Shown: positions 9,143 through 18,405 of the stretch, piece by piece | How the letters are laid out: the number at the start of each line of letters is the position of its first letter | How positions within the stretch are numbered: the first letter of the stretch is position 1 | Source: Moanibacter sp965226025 | GTDB lineage: Bacteria; Verrucomicrobiota; Verrucomicrobiia; Opitutales; UBA2987 | Direction of reading: 5' to 3' | Assembly (NCBI GenBank): GCA_965226025.1 | Contig: CBDDCD010000002.1 | Span: 2,852,001-2,916,000, forward strand | Length of the DNA: 64,000 nt | The notes under the pieces: generated by a model | Databases searched by the model: none | What the model was told of the DNA's origin: nothing | The model's input: only the letters and a program-made list of their open reading frames with translations | Program-made: the position numbers and the translations under genes

Positions 9143-10735
9143 ATGGCTGAAGAGAAGCACAGCGTTGCCGTCGTCGGTGCGGCTTACCCATCGAAGTTGC
9201 CCCAGCGATCCTACGCGACCACACTGGAAGAACAGCTCAAAGAGCTCGAGACGGACGAGTTGGTGGTACGCTACGCCGAGTCGCGCCAACAGCTGTCCTC
9301 AGACCGTTACCGGCCGGTCTACCACTACGTCCCCCCGGAAGGTCCGACGAACGATCCGAACGGGTTCTGCACCTGGCAGGGACGTTACCATCTGTGTTAT
9401 CAGCAGTACCCCCCCGAGGACAGGCGGCAGCACTGGGGCCACGCCGTCAGCGAGGACCTCGTCTACTGGAAGGATCTGCCCACCGCCATCTATCCCGGCA
9501 TCGAAGACAGGTGTTACAGCGGCGCCGCCCTCACCGAACACGACCGCGTCCTCGCCTGCTACCAGGGCACCGAAGCCGGCATCATGATCGCCGAGTCTTC
9601 AGACCCACTGCTGCTCAACTGGGAGAAGATCCCCGGATGCCCGGTCATCCCCGACAACGAGGAGGCGACGCCCGGTGACGGTGACCCCTACCGGTTCGCT
9701 GGCTCCTGTCTGTGGAAGGGCGAAAAGGGCTACTACTGTGTGACCGGCTCCTATCGCGGCGTGCGCTACGTCGACTCGGCCCCGACTCCGCACCTGTTCT
9801 TCTCCGACGATTTGCGTGATTGGACCTACCGCGGTCTTTTCGTGGAGGGTGACATCTTCACAACCGTCGGCGAGGATTGCGCCTGTCCCTACTTCTGGCC
9901 GTTTGGCGACAAGCATATCCTCGTCTTCTGCAGCCATCAGCGGGGTTCCCAGTACCTGCTCGGCGACTGGGATGAAGAAGAGGGCGTGTTCCGGCCCTTC
10001 GCCCATGACCGGTTCTGCTTCGGCGCCAAAAATAACGGCGGCATTTGTGCTCCGTCGGTAATCCCTGACGGAAAGGGTGGGGTACTCGTCATCCACGTGC
10101 TCACCCATGGTCTGAAAACGGAGGGCTGGAACGGCATCATGTCGCTGCCGGCCCGCCTCAGTCTCGCAGCGGACAACACCGTCCTGCATGAACCCGCGGC
10201 GGCGTTGGAGAAGCTGCGCGCTGAACATCAGCACATCGGCGAGACCGCTCTCCCGGCCAACACTGACGTCGCTATTGAAGGTGTGTCAGGCAACGCAATG
10301 GAACTCATGGCGCGGATTGACCCGAAGGAATCCCGCGAAGTTTCTCTGGACGTGCTGTGCTCGCCCGGCGGCGAGGAAACGACCAGTATCCGCTATCTCC
10401 GCAGTGGCGGTGCCATAAAGAGGACGGAGCCGGACACCACCTGGTACGACGTCATCGTCATCGACACCGGCCGCACCTCCCTGCACCCGGATGTGCTGGC
10501 ACGCCCACCCGAATGCGCCGGCTTTGAGCTCGACGATGACGAAATTCTGGAGCTGCGGATATTCGTGGACACGAGCATCATCGAAGTCTTCGCCAACAAC
10601 CGGCGCACCATGACGGTTCGCGTCCACCCCTATCGTGAGGACAGCCTCGGAGTCAGGATGCGCGCCCAGGGTAAGGATGAGGTGTTGCTCTCGCTGGATG
10701 CGTGGCGGATGAAGAGCATCTGGGAGGAGGAGTAG
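9143..10735 (+). CDS. GH32-family glycoside hydrolase (fructosidase-like) with altered acid/base motif
   Basis: I take ATG at 9143, eight bases after GAGGAGAGGAG; a GTG at 9134 overlaps that ribosome site. 530 aa with a five-bladed propeller and C-terminal beta-sandwich (from about 375). The nucleophile motif is PTNDPNG (Asp71) and the transition-state motif GDPYRF (Asp181, with Gly in place of Arg). The motif that normally reads ECP, carrying the acid/base Glu, aligns with Ala247-Cys-Pro inside GEDCACPYFWPFGD; Glu244 and Asp245 lie just before it. Family members hydrolyse beta-fructosides. The altered motif means activity or mechanism may differ. No signal peptide. Its C-terminal end recurs as a fragment at 30445-30533. 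Confidence 0.75.
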   Translation: MAEEKHSVAVVGAAYPSKLPQRSYATTLEEQLKELETDELVVRYAESRQQLSSDRYRPVYHYVPPEGPTNDPNGFCTWQGRYHLCYQQYPPEDRRQHWGHAVSEDLVYWKDLPTAIYPGIEDRCYSGAALTEHDRVLACYQGTEAGIMIAESSDPLLLNWEKIPGCPVIPDNEEATPGDGDPYRFAGSCLWKGEKGYYCVTGSYRGVRYVDSAPTPHLFFSDDLRDWTYRGLFVEGDIFTTVGEDCACPYFWPFGDKHILVFCSHQRGSQYLLGDWDEEEGVFRPFAHDRFCFGAKNNGGICAPSVIPDGKGGVLVIHVLTHGLKTEGWNGIMSLPARLSLAADNTVLHEPAAALEKLRAEHQHIGETALPANTDVAIEGVSGNAMELMARIDPKESREVSLDVLCSPGGEETTSIRYLRSGGAIKRTEPDTTWYDVIVIDTGRTSLHPDVLARPPECAGFELDDDEILELRIFVDTSIIEVFANNRRTMTVRVHPYREDSLGVRMRAQGKDEVLLSLDAWRMKSIWEEE

Positions 10736-10989
10736 GAACGTGAAGAGTATCTTGGAGTGGAGCTACCGTCCAGCGACAGCCCGATCTAACGCTCATCAAT
10801 GGTCTCTAAACAAATATGCGCGACCCATTCTTGACCATCCTGCCCGATTCCGGTACTTCCTCTGCCATGAATTCGCTCCTTCAGGTCGGTCCTAACGGGC
10901 ATGTGTTCCTACCACTTAAAACCCATTTTCTATCAGCGGGGCCGCCGGCAGCGCTAATGCTTGCCACTTGGCAGGACTTCGACGAGCTC

Positions 10990-11250
10990 AGTCGAGTCGC
11001 GGTACATTGAACGAATCAATTGATGATGAAACTTCCGGGGTCCAAGAACACGAAATGCTCACGCATTCCGCTACGAGCATCGGACGGGAGGTAGCGGAAT
11101 GCGTGAGCATTTCGATCTTCGGTCGAGAACGAGGAGGAGCAAGATTCCTGTGGTTATCGCTGCTGTAGGGACCAAAACAATCGCCCGGAAACCCGTTGAC
11201 AACCCTGAGTCTCTGTCGAAAGGCATCAGCGTTGAAGTTTCCGGATAGAT
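10990..11250. repeat. Repeat element with perfect 24-bp hairpin
   Basis: Between the GH32 gene and the PhyH gene. Arms 11051-11074 and 11091-11114 are a perfect 24-bp inverted repeat with a 16-base loop. The part 11125-11240 (GAGAACGAGGAGGAG, then AAACCCGTTGACAACCCTGAG) is similar to 37845-37975. Outer GAAACTTCCGG and GAAGTTTCCGG segments resemble other repeats in this window. The stretch 10740-10990 has no gene; small open frames there lack ribosome sites. Confidence 0.6.
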
Positions 11251-11260
11251 TATCGGTGAA

Positions 11261-12181
11261 ATGAGCATTGCTGCTGAGCCCTGTCCTGCACAGCTTCGCG
11301 AACACAGTTACGCCGTGGTGCGCCGATTGTTCGACGCGGCGACGACGGAGCGGCTGCGCCAGATCTGTGAGCGAGTGCTGGAACAGTGGCGGCGAGCTCC
11401 TCGCTGTGACAATCCACCGGTCGGTCCCCAGGCCAATTATATGAGGCACCTGATCGATCCGGAATACCACCGCGATCACCCTGACGATCTCGCCTTTCTT
11501 CTCAATGCCACGGGGTCGCCCCAAGTTGTCGAACCGCTGAGCGCAGCACTGGATGAAGAGTTTCTTTTCGCCATGACCAGTCTCTACTTCAATCCGACGG
11601 GCGAGAGCCAGGACGGGTTCTGGCACAAGGACAAGATCGGTGAAGAAGCGGATGTATCCCGGAGACCGGAGACCGGGGCAGGATTGCAGATGCAAGTCGC
11701 ATTGGTCCCTACCGACGATCTCGAATTGGTGCCGGGGTCTCACTCGCGTGACTACTCCCCCGAAGAGCACGCTATTTGCGTTGCCGATGGTGAGATACAC
11801 AACCGCTCGAACGACATGCCGGGAGCCGTTCGTCTCCACCAGGAACCTGGTGACGCAGTTCTGTTTACCCAGCTCTGCATTCATCGCGGCCGCTATCACA
11901 CCGACAAGCTCAGACGGACGTTTATGATCTCAGTGAAAAAACGGGCCGCCGTAGAGTTCACGATGCGCCGGCGGGGACTGGATTACGGCAGTGACCAGCC
12001 ATGGTTTTTGATGCCGAAATACTTCGAAGGTGTGAATGAGGATGCGCGAGCCTTCTTCCAGGAATTCGTCGACTTCTACGCCCCTCACTGGCGCGCCCGG
12101 CTCACCGAGATGTTGAAATATTCGAGTCTGGTAGAGAGGCTCGTGGAAGCAGGCGATCCCTACCCGTTTTTCGGTGAGTAA
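11261..12181 (+). CDS. Phytanoyl-CoA dioxygenase (PhyH) family protein
   Basis: 306 aa. The Fe(II) facial triad is visible: FWHKD (His122, Asp124) and CIHRGRYH (His207), with a 2-oxoglutarate-binding Arg in RRTFMIS (about 218). The spacing fits the double-stranded beta-helix fold of 2-oxoglutarate-dependent oxygenases. Members hydroxylate many small molecules, so the substrate cannot be named; the phyla suspected here carry large sets of them. The gene is preceded by a palindromic repeat and followed by another; the next genes are convergent. No unusual features otherwise. Confidence 0.8.
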   Translation: MSIAAEPCPAQLREHSYAVVRRLFDAATTERLRQICERVLEQWRRAPRCDNPPVGPQANYMRHLIDPEYHRDHPDDLAFLLNATGSPQVVEPLSAALDEEFLFAMTSLYFNPTGESQDGFWHKDKIGEEADVSRRPETGAGLQMQVALVPTDDLELVPGSHSRDYSPEEHAICVADGEIHNRSNDMPGAVRLHQEPGDAVLFTQLCIHRGRYHTDKLRRTFMISVKKRAAVEFTMRRRGLDYGSDQPWFLMPKYFEGVNEDARAFFQEFVDFYAPHWRARLTEMLKYSSLVERLVEAGDPYPFFGE

Positions 12182-12204
12182 GTACTCCGGAAAACAATTC
12201 GTGG

Positions 12205-12370
12205 CACGTTGCATCGAATCACGTGAGACGAGACAAGGTTCCGATTCCACCAGGACGGCATAGATTTCGGTGTCAACTATTACTCGGGCCAGCCTACGGG
12301 CACTCGACACTATTAGGTTCCATAAATCCCTCATCGTTGAGAATCAAAGTATCACTATTCATTGGCCGAT
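12205..12370. repeat. Dispersed repeat, GAGACAAGGTT family, copy 1
   Basis: Ends CATCGAATCACGTGAGACGA and GTTGAGAATCAAAGTATCAC are shared, with few changes, with the copy at 18125-18375 on the same strand; the interior differs. The stretch up to the sulfatase gene at 12510 shows nothing else recognisable. Confidence 0.6.
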
Positions 12371-12509
12371 AAGCAGCGGGAGGTTGATGGCCGGTCACGA
12401 CCTCACCATTGCGCGAAGAGACTAGTGGGCTCCGCGATACATGGCCTTGTCTGACTGAGTTACCCGGGAGGATATGATGAACTTCGAAATAATCATTCCA
12501 CTCACAGCG

Positions 12510-14024
12510 TCACTCGGACTCGTAGGTTACATTCATGGAGTTTTGTTCTTTGGCGTGGTCCGCGCCCCGGATCGTATCAAGCAGTCGCGAAAGTTCCGCC
12601 ACAATTTCGGGATGCTCGCGGTAGAGATTCCTCCTCTCCGCAATGTCATCTCGGAGGTTGAAGAGTTCCCCAGGACAACCGTGCAGTGTGTATCCTCGTT
12701 CTTTCTTGAACCACTCGGGCTCTTGATTGTCGTCTCCACTCGGCGAATCGATAAAAACCCAGTCTCCCTTTCTGATGGCGAACCTTCCGCTGGCACTGTG
12801 GTGCACTGTGAATTCGCGCACCGCAGCTTCCGTCTCGCCCCGCAATAGGGGTAGAATGCTGACGCTGTCCTCACCCTCATCGTCTTCCAACTCACTATCC
12901 GTAATCTGGGCACTGGTCGCAATGAGGTCGCCGAGGCTTATGAGTTGATCGCACACCGCACCATCCGGGGTAACACTCGGCCAACGTGCGATGAAAGGCA
13001 CGCGGTGACCGCCTTCCCAAGTGTCGCGCTTGACCCCACGGAGGTGGGCCATGCTGTAATGGTCGAACTCCTTGATGTACTGGTAGCAGCCGCCGGCCGC
13101 AGAGGAATGGCATTCAGGACCATTGTCGCTGGCGAAAATCAGTAGTGTGTCATCCGCAATACCCTTGCGTTTCAGAGCCGCCATGATTTCGCCGACAAGC
13201 CAATCCACTTCGCAAACAAAGTCCCCGTAAAGCCCGGCATCACTTTTGCCAATGAATTCGGAGTTGGGAACAATGGGGGTGTGGGGGGAGGTCAGAGGGA
13301 GGTAGAGAAAGAAAGGGTCAGAGTCAGCCTCAGAGATGTAGTCCTTTGCCCGGCGTACAAATTCGGGGATCATGCCCTCCAATTCCCAACCGGGCTTCAT
13401 GAGCCCGGGTAGACCAAACATTTCTTCGGGCTTTTCCTCGGTGGGCGTATCGGTCAGTCGATCCTGCTCGAACCAAGTATATGGAGGGAAATTAGGCACA
13501 TCGACCCCGAAATAGGAGTCAAATCCACAGTCCGTCGGCCCCCCGCGCATTGGCCTGCTGTAGTCGATGTTTCGCTCCAGCGCGTGGCGACGTTCGTGGT
13601 CGTGCTTGCTCATTTCACTGCCCATTCGAGGCAAGCCTTCAGTACCCTTGCTCGCGGGCTCACCGTCGTGAGTTGCCCACTCCCATCCAAGGTGCCACTT
13701 TCCAATACAGGCAGTCCGATACCCGTGTTTTCGGAGCAGCCCGGCAACGGTCAGGCGATTGGGCTCGATGAGCGGAGGATCCCAGGTGTAGAGGACCCCC
13801 CTCTTGAGCCACGTGCGCCAGCAGTAGCGTCCGGTCAATATGGAGTAGCGGCTTGGTGAGCATACGCTCGAGGGGGCATGTGCGTCAGTGAAACGCATGC
13901 CTTGCTGAGCAAGACAATCGAGATTTGGAGTGGGAATTTTGGAGTCGGGATTGTTGCATCCGATATCTCCATATCCCATGTCATCAGCAAGGATATAAAT
14001 AATATTGGGCTTGTTCTTCGTCAT
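12510..14024 (-). CDS. Arylsulfatase-type sulfatase (S1 family)
   Basis: Start ATG at 14024, preceded by GAGG six bases upstream; an upstream extension to 14081 is open but lacks a site. 504 aa. Metal-binding Asp pair in YILADDMGYGD (residues 14-15) and the formylglycine motif CSPSR (Cys55), so activation needs an anaerobic or FGE-type sulfatase-modifying enzyme encoded elsewhere. Further motifs: GKWHLGW (Lys/His of the sulfate pocket) and ASDNGPE (Asp-Asn metal ligands). It would cleave sulfate esters from glycans. No signal peptide is visible, unusual for a secreted sulfatase. Confidence 0.9.
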   Translation of the reverse strand: MTKNKPNIIYILADDMGYGDIGCNNPDSKIPTPNLDCLAQQGMRFTDAHAPSSVCSPSRYSILTGRYCWRTWLKRGVLYTWDPPLIEPNRLTVAGLLRKHGYRTACIGKWHLGWEWATHDGEPASKGTEGLPRMGSEMSKHDHERRHALERNIDYSRPMRGGPTDCGFDSYFGVDVPNFPPYTWFEQDRLTDTPTEEKPEEMFGLPGLMKPGWELEGMIPEFVRRAKDYISEADSDPFFLYLPLTSPHTPIVPNSEFIGKSDAGLYGDFVCEVDWLVGEIMAALKRKGIADDTLLIFASDNGPECHSSAAGGCYQYIKEFDHYSMAHLRGVKRDTWEGGHRVPFIARWPSVTPDGAVCDQLISLGDLIATSAQITDSELEDDEGEDSVSILPLLRGETEAAVREFTVHHSASGRFAIRKGDWVFIDSPSGDDNQEPEWFKKERGYTLHGCPGELFNLRDDIAERRNLYREHPEIVAELSRLLDTIRGADHAKEQNSMNVTYESE

Positions 14025-14222
14025 GACTTTCCTCTGTCGAACCAATCTATCGACGCCAAGGCAAAACGATCGCCACAGCAAATTGAAAAGAGAAAAATGA
14101 GCTCGAAAGTCCTAAACGTCGATGATTTCATCGATTCATACGCATCATATGGGATAAGGAGCCTTCTCCGTCTCCGTGAAGGTCAGCAGGCAGAGTAGTG
14201 TACTCAATCAGGAGGATGAAAG

Positions 14223-15221
14223 ATGAAAGCAGCCGTCTACCACGGACCACGCGACATCCGCGTGGAAGATGTGGGCACACCTGAGATCAGCGAGGACGAG
14301 GTTTTGGTGCGGGTTAAGGCTTGCGGCATCTGCGGCTCGGATCTGCACGTGTACCGTCTGGGTCTGTTTGAAGATGCGCTGGGGCAACCGTGCGGGACCG
14401 GACGTGGCCGCATCATGGGGCATGAGCTAAGCGGCGAGGTTGTGGAGGTCGGCGCGCTGGTTGAAGGCTATCGCGTCGGCGATCGAATAACGGGCGCGGG
14501 TCTAGGCGGCTTTGCCGAATACGCGACGGTGACCAGCAGGAGCGACCGACTCTATCCGCTGCCGAATTCTCTCAGCTTCGAGGACGGGGCGATGATGGAG
14601 CCGTTCGCGACCTCGATCCATGCCGTCGGATTGGCGCAACCGGCTTCGGGAGAATCAGTCGTCGTCCTTGGCGTCGGCATCATCGGTCTGGGCTGCGTGC
14701 AGGCGCTTAGTGCAAAGGTCGATTGCCGCATCATCGCGGTCGACGCCTCGGCCAAACGACTGGCGATGGCGCAGCAGGTGGGTGCTGATGCCGTGGTGGA
14801 TCTGACCGAGACCGATCCGGTCGAGGCGGTGATTGAACTGACCGGTGGTGCTCGACCAGTAGAACGCTTCGGGGTGCGCGGCGGCAACGCCGATGTCGTA
14901 ATCGATTGTGCCGGCGCCAAGGCCTCGCCGGACCAGGGCCTCGCCATGCTGAAGCAGACCGATGGTCGAATGGTGCTGGTCGCGCTGTTTGAGCAGCAAC
15001 CGGAGCTGGACTTCAACCAGGTGGTGCGTAAGCATGTGACCGTTCAGGGCTCGTGGACGTGGACGGGCGATGACTACCGTGAGGCCATTTCTCTGGTACA
15101 GGACGATCGGATCAATCGCGAATCACTCGTTTCCCACGCCTTCTCACTGGATCAGGCCCCACAGGCATTTGCTATCCAAGATCGGCCGGATGCCGCCATC
15201 AAAGTTCTGTTACAACCATAA
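14223..15221 (+). CDS. Zinc-type medium-chain alcohol/polyol dehydrogenase
   Basis: 332 aa, start ATG with AGGAGG ten bases upstream. Catalytic zinc site Cys37 (CGICGSD), His67-Glu68 (GHELSGEV); the four-Cys structural zinc lobe is missing, as in some sorbitol- and threonine-dehydrogenase-like members. Rossmann motif GVGIIGLG at about 145-152 with an acidic residue after the second strand (AVDAS), pointing to NAD. Likely oxidises a sugar alcohol, sugar or hydroxy acid to the keto form in the catabolic set. Transcribed divergently from the sulfatase. The hairpin element at 15320-15388 separates it from the convergent FG-GAP gene. Confidence 0.85.
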   Translation: MKAAVYHGPRDIRVEDVGTPEISEDEVLVRVKACGICGSDLHVYRLGLFEDALGQPCGTGRGRIMGHELSGEVVEVGALVEGYRVGDRITGAGLGGFAEYATVTSRSDRLYPLPNSLSFEDGAMMEPFATSIHAVGLAQPASGESVVVLGVGIIGLGCVQALSAKVDCRIIAVDASAKRLAMAQQVGADAVVDLTETDPVEAVIELTGGARPVERFGVRGGNADVVIDCAGAKASPDQGLAMLKQTDGRMVLVALFEQQPELDFNQVVRKHVTVQGSWTWTGDDYREAISLVQDDRINRESLVSHAFSLDQAPQAFAIQDRPDAAIKVLLQP

Positions 15222-15319
15222 GGTTTCCGAGCCCTCCGTCCCCATCGACGTTTGCCGTGGTGGCGGTTTCTAAAGAGCAAGAACCAACTTGACAAAGAAA
15301 ATCGCGGAGCGATTAAAGG

Positions 15320-15388
15320 CTAGGAGGCTGTCGGACGAACCTAGCCACTTGCGCAGCAGTCGATCGTCAAAGTCCGACAGCCTCCTAG
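15320..15388. repeat. 69-bp CTAG-bounded palindrome
   Basis: CTAG-GAGGCTGTCGGAC at one end and its inverted copy GTCCGACAGCCTC-CTAG at the other, same length as the short unit at 4103-4171 and at 38103-38171. The right CTAG holds the stop codon of the minus-strand FG-GAP gene (15385-15387). Position between convergent genes fits a bidirectional terminator. Confidence 0.8.
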
Positions 15389-18117
15389 CCCGTAGCTTCA
15401 AAATCGATCCTGACCTCCTCGAGCTTGGGCGAGCCACAACCGTTGAGAGAGACTAAGATGGCCTTGTACTGCAGCCACCTGGCTGTCCTTTCCACACCCT
15501 CTATCGGATCACCGCGGATTTCATAAAAACTGTCCTCGCCCGCAGGACCTTTCCAGGCGGCGGCGTCAATTGTCTCCTTGCTCTCCGCCCAGCGGAGTTG
15601 GAACTTGATCTGCGTTTTTGCAGGAGTAACTGCTTTCCAGCTTAACCGGACCGGCTTAAGATCCTCCATGTCATAGGCGGGCGAGATGTAATTCTCAAGT
15701 GGTTCGCGAGTGTAGGCGTTGCCGAAATCGCGCGGGGAGGCAAGATGGGGACCCAAACCAGGCAAACGGGAGACCCGGTCGAATGAGATCCCCTCGGGCC
15801 CATTCCAGAAGAGAAGGGAGTCCACCTGGTGGCCGAGGTCGTTGCGGTGACAGACCGTGAGCAGGTCGAGGTATCCGTTACCGCTTATGTCGACCGCCAC
15901 GAACGCGCAGGAGGAGTCGCAAGGAATGACCTGGGGATTGTCGAAATCGAAACCGTTCTCCTTGCCCCAGAAGATGTAGGCGGGAAGCTCCCGGGTGAAT
16001 TTCGTTGAGTAGGCCGGGACGAGCAAGTCCAAGTGGCCGTCATTGTTCAGGTCCGCGACGGATACCAAGATGCTGGAGGCTTCCGTGGCATGAAATTCGA
16101 TCCGGTCTTCGGAGTATCCATCAGGACCCCCGTAGAGTATGTAGAACCCGCTTCCTTTGCGGGTATAATGGCCCATGACCACTGCAATCAGATCCAACCA
16201 CCCGTTGCCGTTGAGGTCGGCGCAAGTGATGGCTGCCAAGCCACCGGCACCGGCGCCCTCGAGAGGAATTTTCCACATCCGCTCTTCGGAGAAACCATCG
16301 GGACCACCCAGCCATACCGAAAGGTATCCCCGTTTGTCATAGACGATTATGTCGAGCCAGCCGTCCTTGTTGAGGTCGGAGACCTGGGCGTTTCCACCAC
16401 AGAAGGTCGGCACTACTTTCGAACGCTCCGGTGAAAAGCCGGAACTCGAGCCGTAGAAGATCACTGAAGAATTGGCCAGAGTTTCCGGATTGTCGTCGTA
16501 GGTGTAGGCAACCGCGAGCAGGTCCAACCAGCCGTCACGATTGAAATCGCCAACCAACACGTAGTGGAAGTACTCGCCGCGGTTGGGCAGGATCGAGTAC
16601 CGGTCGGGAAGGAGTCCGTCGGCGCCGCCGTGGAAAATTCTCAAGCCCTCCGGGGAGACAAAGGCGAGATCCACGTAGCCGTCCAGATCCAGATCGGCCA
16701 AAACGTAGGTGTTGGTTCCCCCTCCCGTGGGAAGCTCCAACCTGCGGGAAGGACTGTACTCGGATGCCTCGTTGCCGAGATAGACATAGAGGGGAAAATC
16801 GGGATCGAACTGAGAAGGGCCTCCCATGGTATTGTTGAAGATGACTTCGGGCCTGCCGTCACCGTCCAGGTCCGCCGCGGTGCATCCAACCGCCCCAGTC
16901 GTAGGAAGCCAGGTTACGCGGTCCTGCTTGAGTCCCTCGGGACCGTTCCAGAAAACCGCCGATTCGGCCTCGTAGGTTCTTCCATTCTGGTAACGCGATG
17001 CGACCAGGTCAAGGTGGCCGTCGCCGTCGAGATCGGCGGCCTCAACCCAGCCGCAGTACCTCATCGGCATAAGGGCCGCCACTTCGTGTAAGTCGTCCTG
17101 AGCCCGTATTTCCACTCCTTCCAGGGTGGCGACGAGAAGCTCACCCCTTCCGTCGCCATCAACATCGGCGACATGCGCACGGATGGCGCCCTGGCAGAAC
17201 ATGGTGCTGTTGCCTTCAGCTTCGAGAACCAGGAGGTCGTCTGCTTCAAAATTGCCGTCGCGGTTCCAGTAAATGTAGATCCGGTTGCCGCCCGTGAAGA
17301 TGATCTCCTTGCAGCCGTCGCCATTGAGGTCTCCCAGAACAACTTGCATGGCGTAATGGGAGGGGAGCTTGAGAGGGGAGGATGTATCAAAGCCGCCCTC
17401 TGTTCCTCGGTAGACAAAAGAGTCCGTCTCGTACTCGAACTCCTTTCGGTAATTGGCCACTACCAGCTCGGGCCGGCCGTCGCCGTCCAGGTCTTCGCAC
17501 GCGACCGACAGCGCCGCTACGCCGGTTAGACCGTAGCGCTCGGAGGCGTCTATGAACTTGCGTGGCGCGACCTGCTCGTAGACGTGCAACAATCGGCGCT
17601 CTCCGGGATTGTGGTGGTCGACCCAAGCGGAGGGAAAAATGATGTCAACTAGACCGCTGGCGGTAAGATCAAGAGAGGTCACATCGTAGGCTCCTGCCGT
17701 GGGAAGCTCGGTTCGGGCTCCTGTCAGCCCGTTCGGTCCACCCCAGTAAATGTAGGAGTCGAGCTCCGATGTGACTCCGTTCTCGCCGTTGACGACGATC
17801 AGGTCGAGATAACCGTCACGGTCAACGTCGACAGCCCGACTCATCCACCCACTGTCGTTGGGAAGCTCCTGCTTAGGCCACCCTTTACCCTCATCCTTTG
17901 CCTGAGTGTATATCCACGTGGGGGCGCGCTCAATGTAGCCATGGGAGTTGGGAAAGACGATGTCCACATAACCGTCGTTATTCACATCGAACCGGTGAAT
18001 CGTCTCAATGATTCCACTGGCGTTCACATAGAGATTGTCGCCCCCGTTGTCGTAGAAACCTTTCGAAAAGGCCTCAAACCCTCGATCTACCCAGGCAGTT
18101 TCCGTCCGGTGCTTCAT
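15385..18117 (-). CDS. Large FG-GAP/VCBS repeat protein
   Basis: 910 aa. About a dozen blades, each with a calcium-binding loop D-x-(D/N)-x-DG-x-x-(D/E)(L/I) (for example DVNNDGYVDI, DVDRDGYLDL, DLDGDGRPEL, DLNNDGHLDL) followed by an IYWGG/VFWNGP strand. The last 110 residues form a separate beta domain. Such proteins are integrin-alpha-like propellers or lectin-type binders, normally outside the cell. Here there is no signal peptide, and ATG directly follows AGGAG with no spacer, so either the true start differs or the protein stays inside. It may bind glycans handled by the neighbouring enzymes. Its stop lies in a palindromic element. Confidence 0.8.
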   Translation of the reverse strand: MKHRTETAWVDRGFEAFSKGFYDNGGDNLYVNASGIIETIHRFDVNNDGYVDIVFPNSHGYIERAPTWIYTQAKDEGKGWPKQELPNDSGWMSRAVDVDRDGYLDLIVVNGENGVTSELDSYIYWGGPNGLTGARTELPTAGAYDVTSLDLTASGLVDIIFPSAWVDHHNPGERRLLHVYEQVAPRKFIDASERYGLTGVAALSVACEDLDGDGRPELVVANYRKEFEYETDSFVYRGTEGGFDTSSPLKLPSHYAMQVVLGDLNGDGCKEIIFTGGNRIYIYWNRDGNFEADDLLVLEAEGNSTMFCQGAIRAHVADVDGDGRGELLVATLEGVEIRAQDDLHEVAALMPMRYCGWVEAADLDGDGHLDLVASRYQNGRTYEAESAVFWNGPEGLKQDRVTWLPTTGAVGCTAADLDGDGRPEVIFNNTMGGPSQFDPDFPLYVYLGNEASEYSPSRRLELPTGGGTNTYVLADLDLDGYVDLAFVSPEGLRIFHGGADGLLPDRYSILPNRGEYFHYVLVGDFNRDGWLDLLAVAYTYDDNPETLANSSVIFYGSSSGFSPERSKVVPTFCGGNAQVSDLNKDGWLDIIVYDKRGYLSVWLGGPDGFSEERMWKIPLEGAGAGGLAAITCADLNGNGWLDLIAVVMGHYTRKGSGFYILYGGPDGYSEDRIEFHATEASSILVSVADLNNDGHLDLLVPAYSTKFTRELPAYIFWGKENGFDFDNPQVIPCDSSCAFVAVDISGNGYLDLLTVCHRNDLGHQVDSLLFWNGPEGISFDRVSRLPGLGPHLASPRDFGNAYTREPLENYISPAYDMEDLKPVRLSWKAVTPAKTQIKFQLRWAESKETIDAAAWKGPAGEDSFYEIRGDPIEGVERTARWLQYKAILVSLNGCGSPKLEEVRIDFEATG

Positions 18118-18124
18118 CTCCTAA

Positions 18125-18375
18125 ATAGTGATACGAGGCATCGAATTACGTGTAACGAGACAAGGTTCGAGAGTGAGGTTCGAGACCCGCCGTCGCGCCG
18201 CTTTGGCGAGGCATGCAAGGTTGCCTTCGGTATTCGATGTCCTCTTCGCCCTTCGGACAAGGAAGCTTTTGAAACCGTCCGCTTTCTATTCTGCGGAGCA
18301 AACCTCACTCTCGAACCTTGTCTCGGTTCTGATCCATCATTGAGAATCATAGTATCACTATTTATTGGTCGGACT
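18125..18375. repeat. Dispersed repeat, GAGACAAGGTT family, copy 2
   Basis: Contains an inverted repeat, GAGACAAGGTTCGAGAGTGA near 18157-18180 with its partner at about 18302-18325. Ends resemble the copy at 12205-12370. It occupies the divergent intergenic space between the FG-GAP gene and the galactosidase gene, so it may carry or disturb promoters. Confidence 0.65.
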
Positions 18376-18405
18376 GATAGCTCCCCCCGACATTGAGGGT
18401 TCACA

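Noticed and set aside
12474..12848. Open frame on the plus strand inside the sulfatase gene
   Set aside because: Shadow of the minus-strand sulfatase, which has all catalytic motifs; no ribosome site and no recognisable product.
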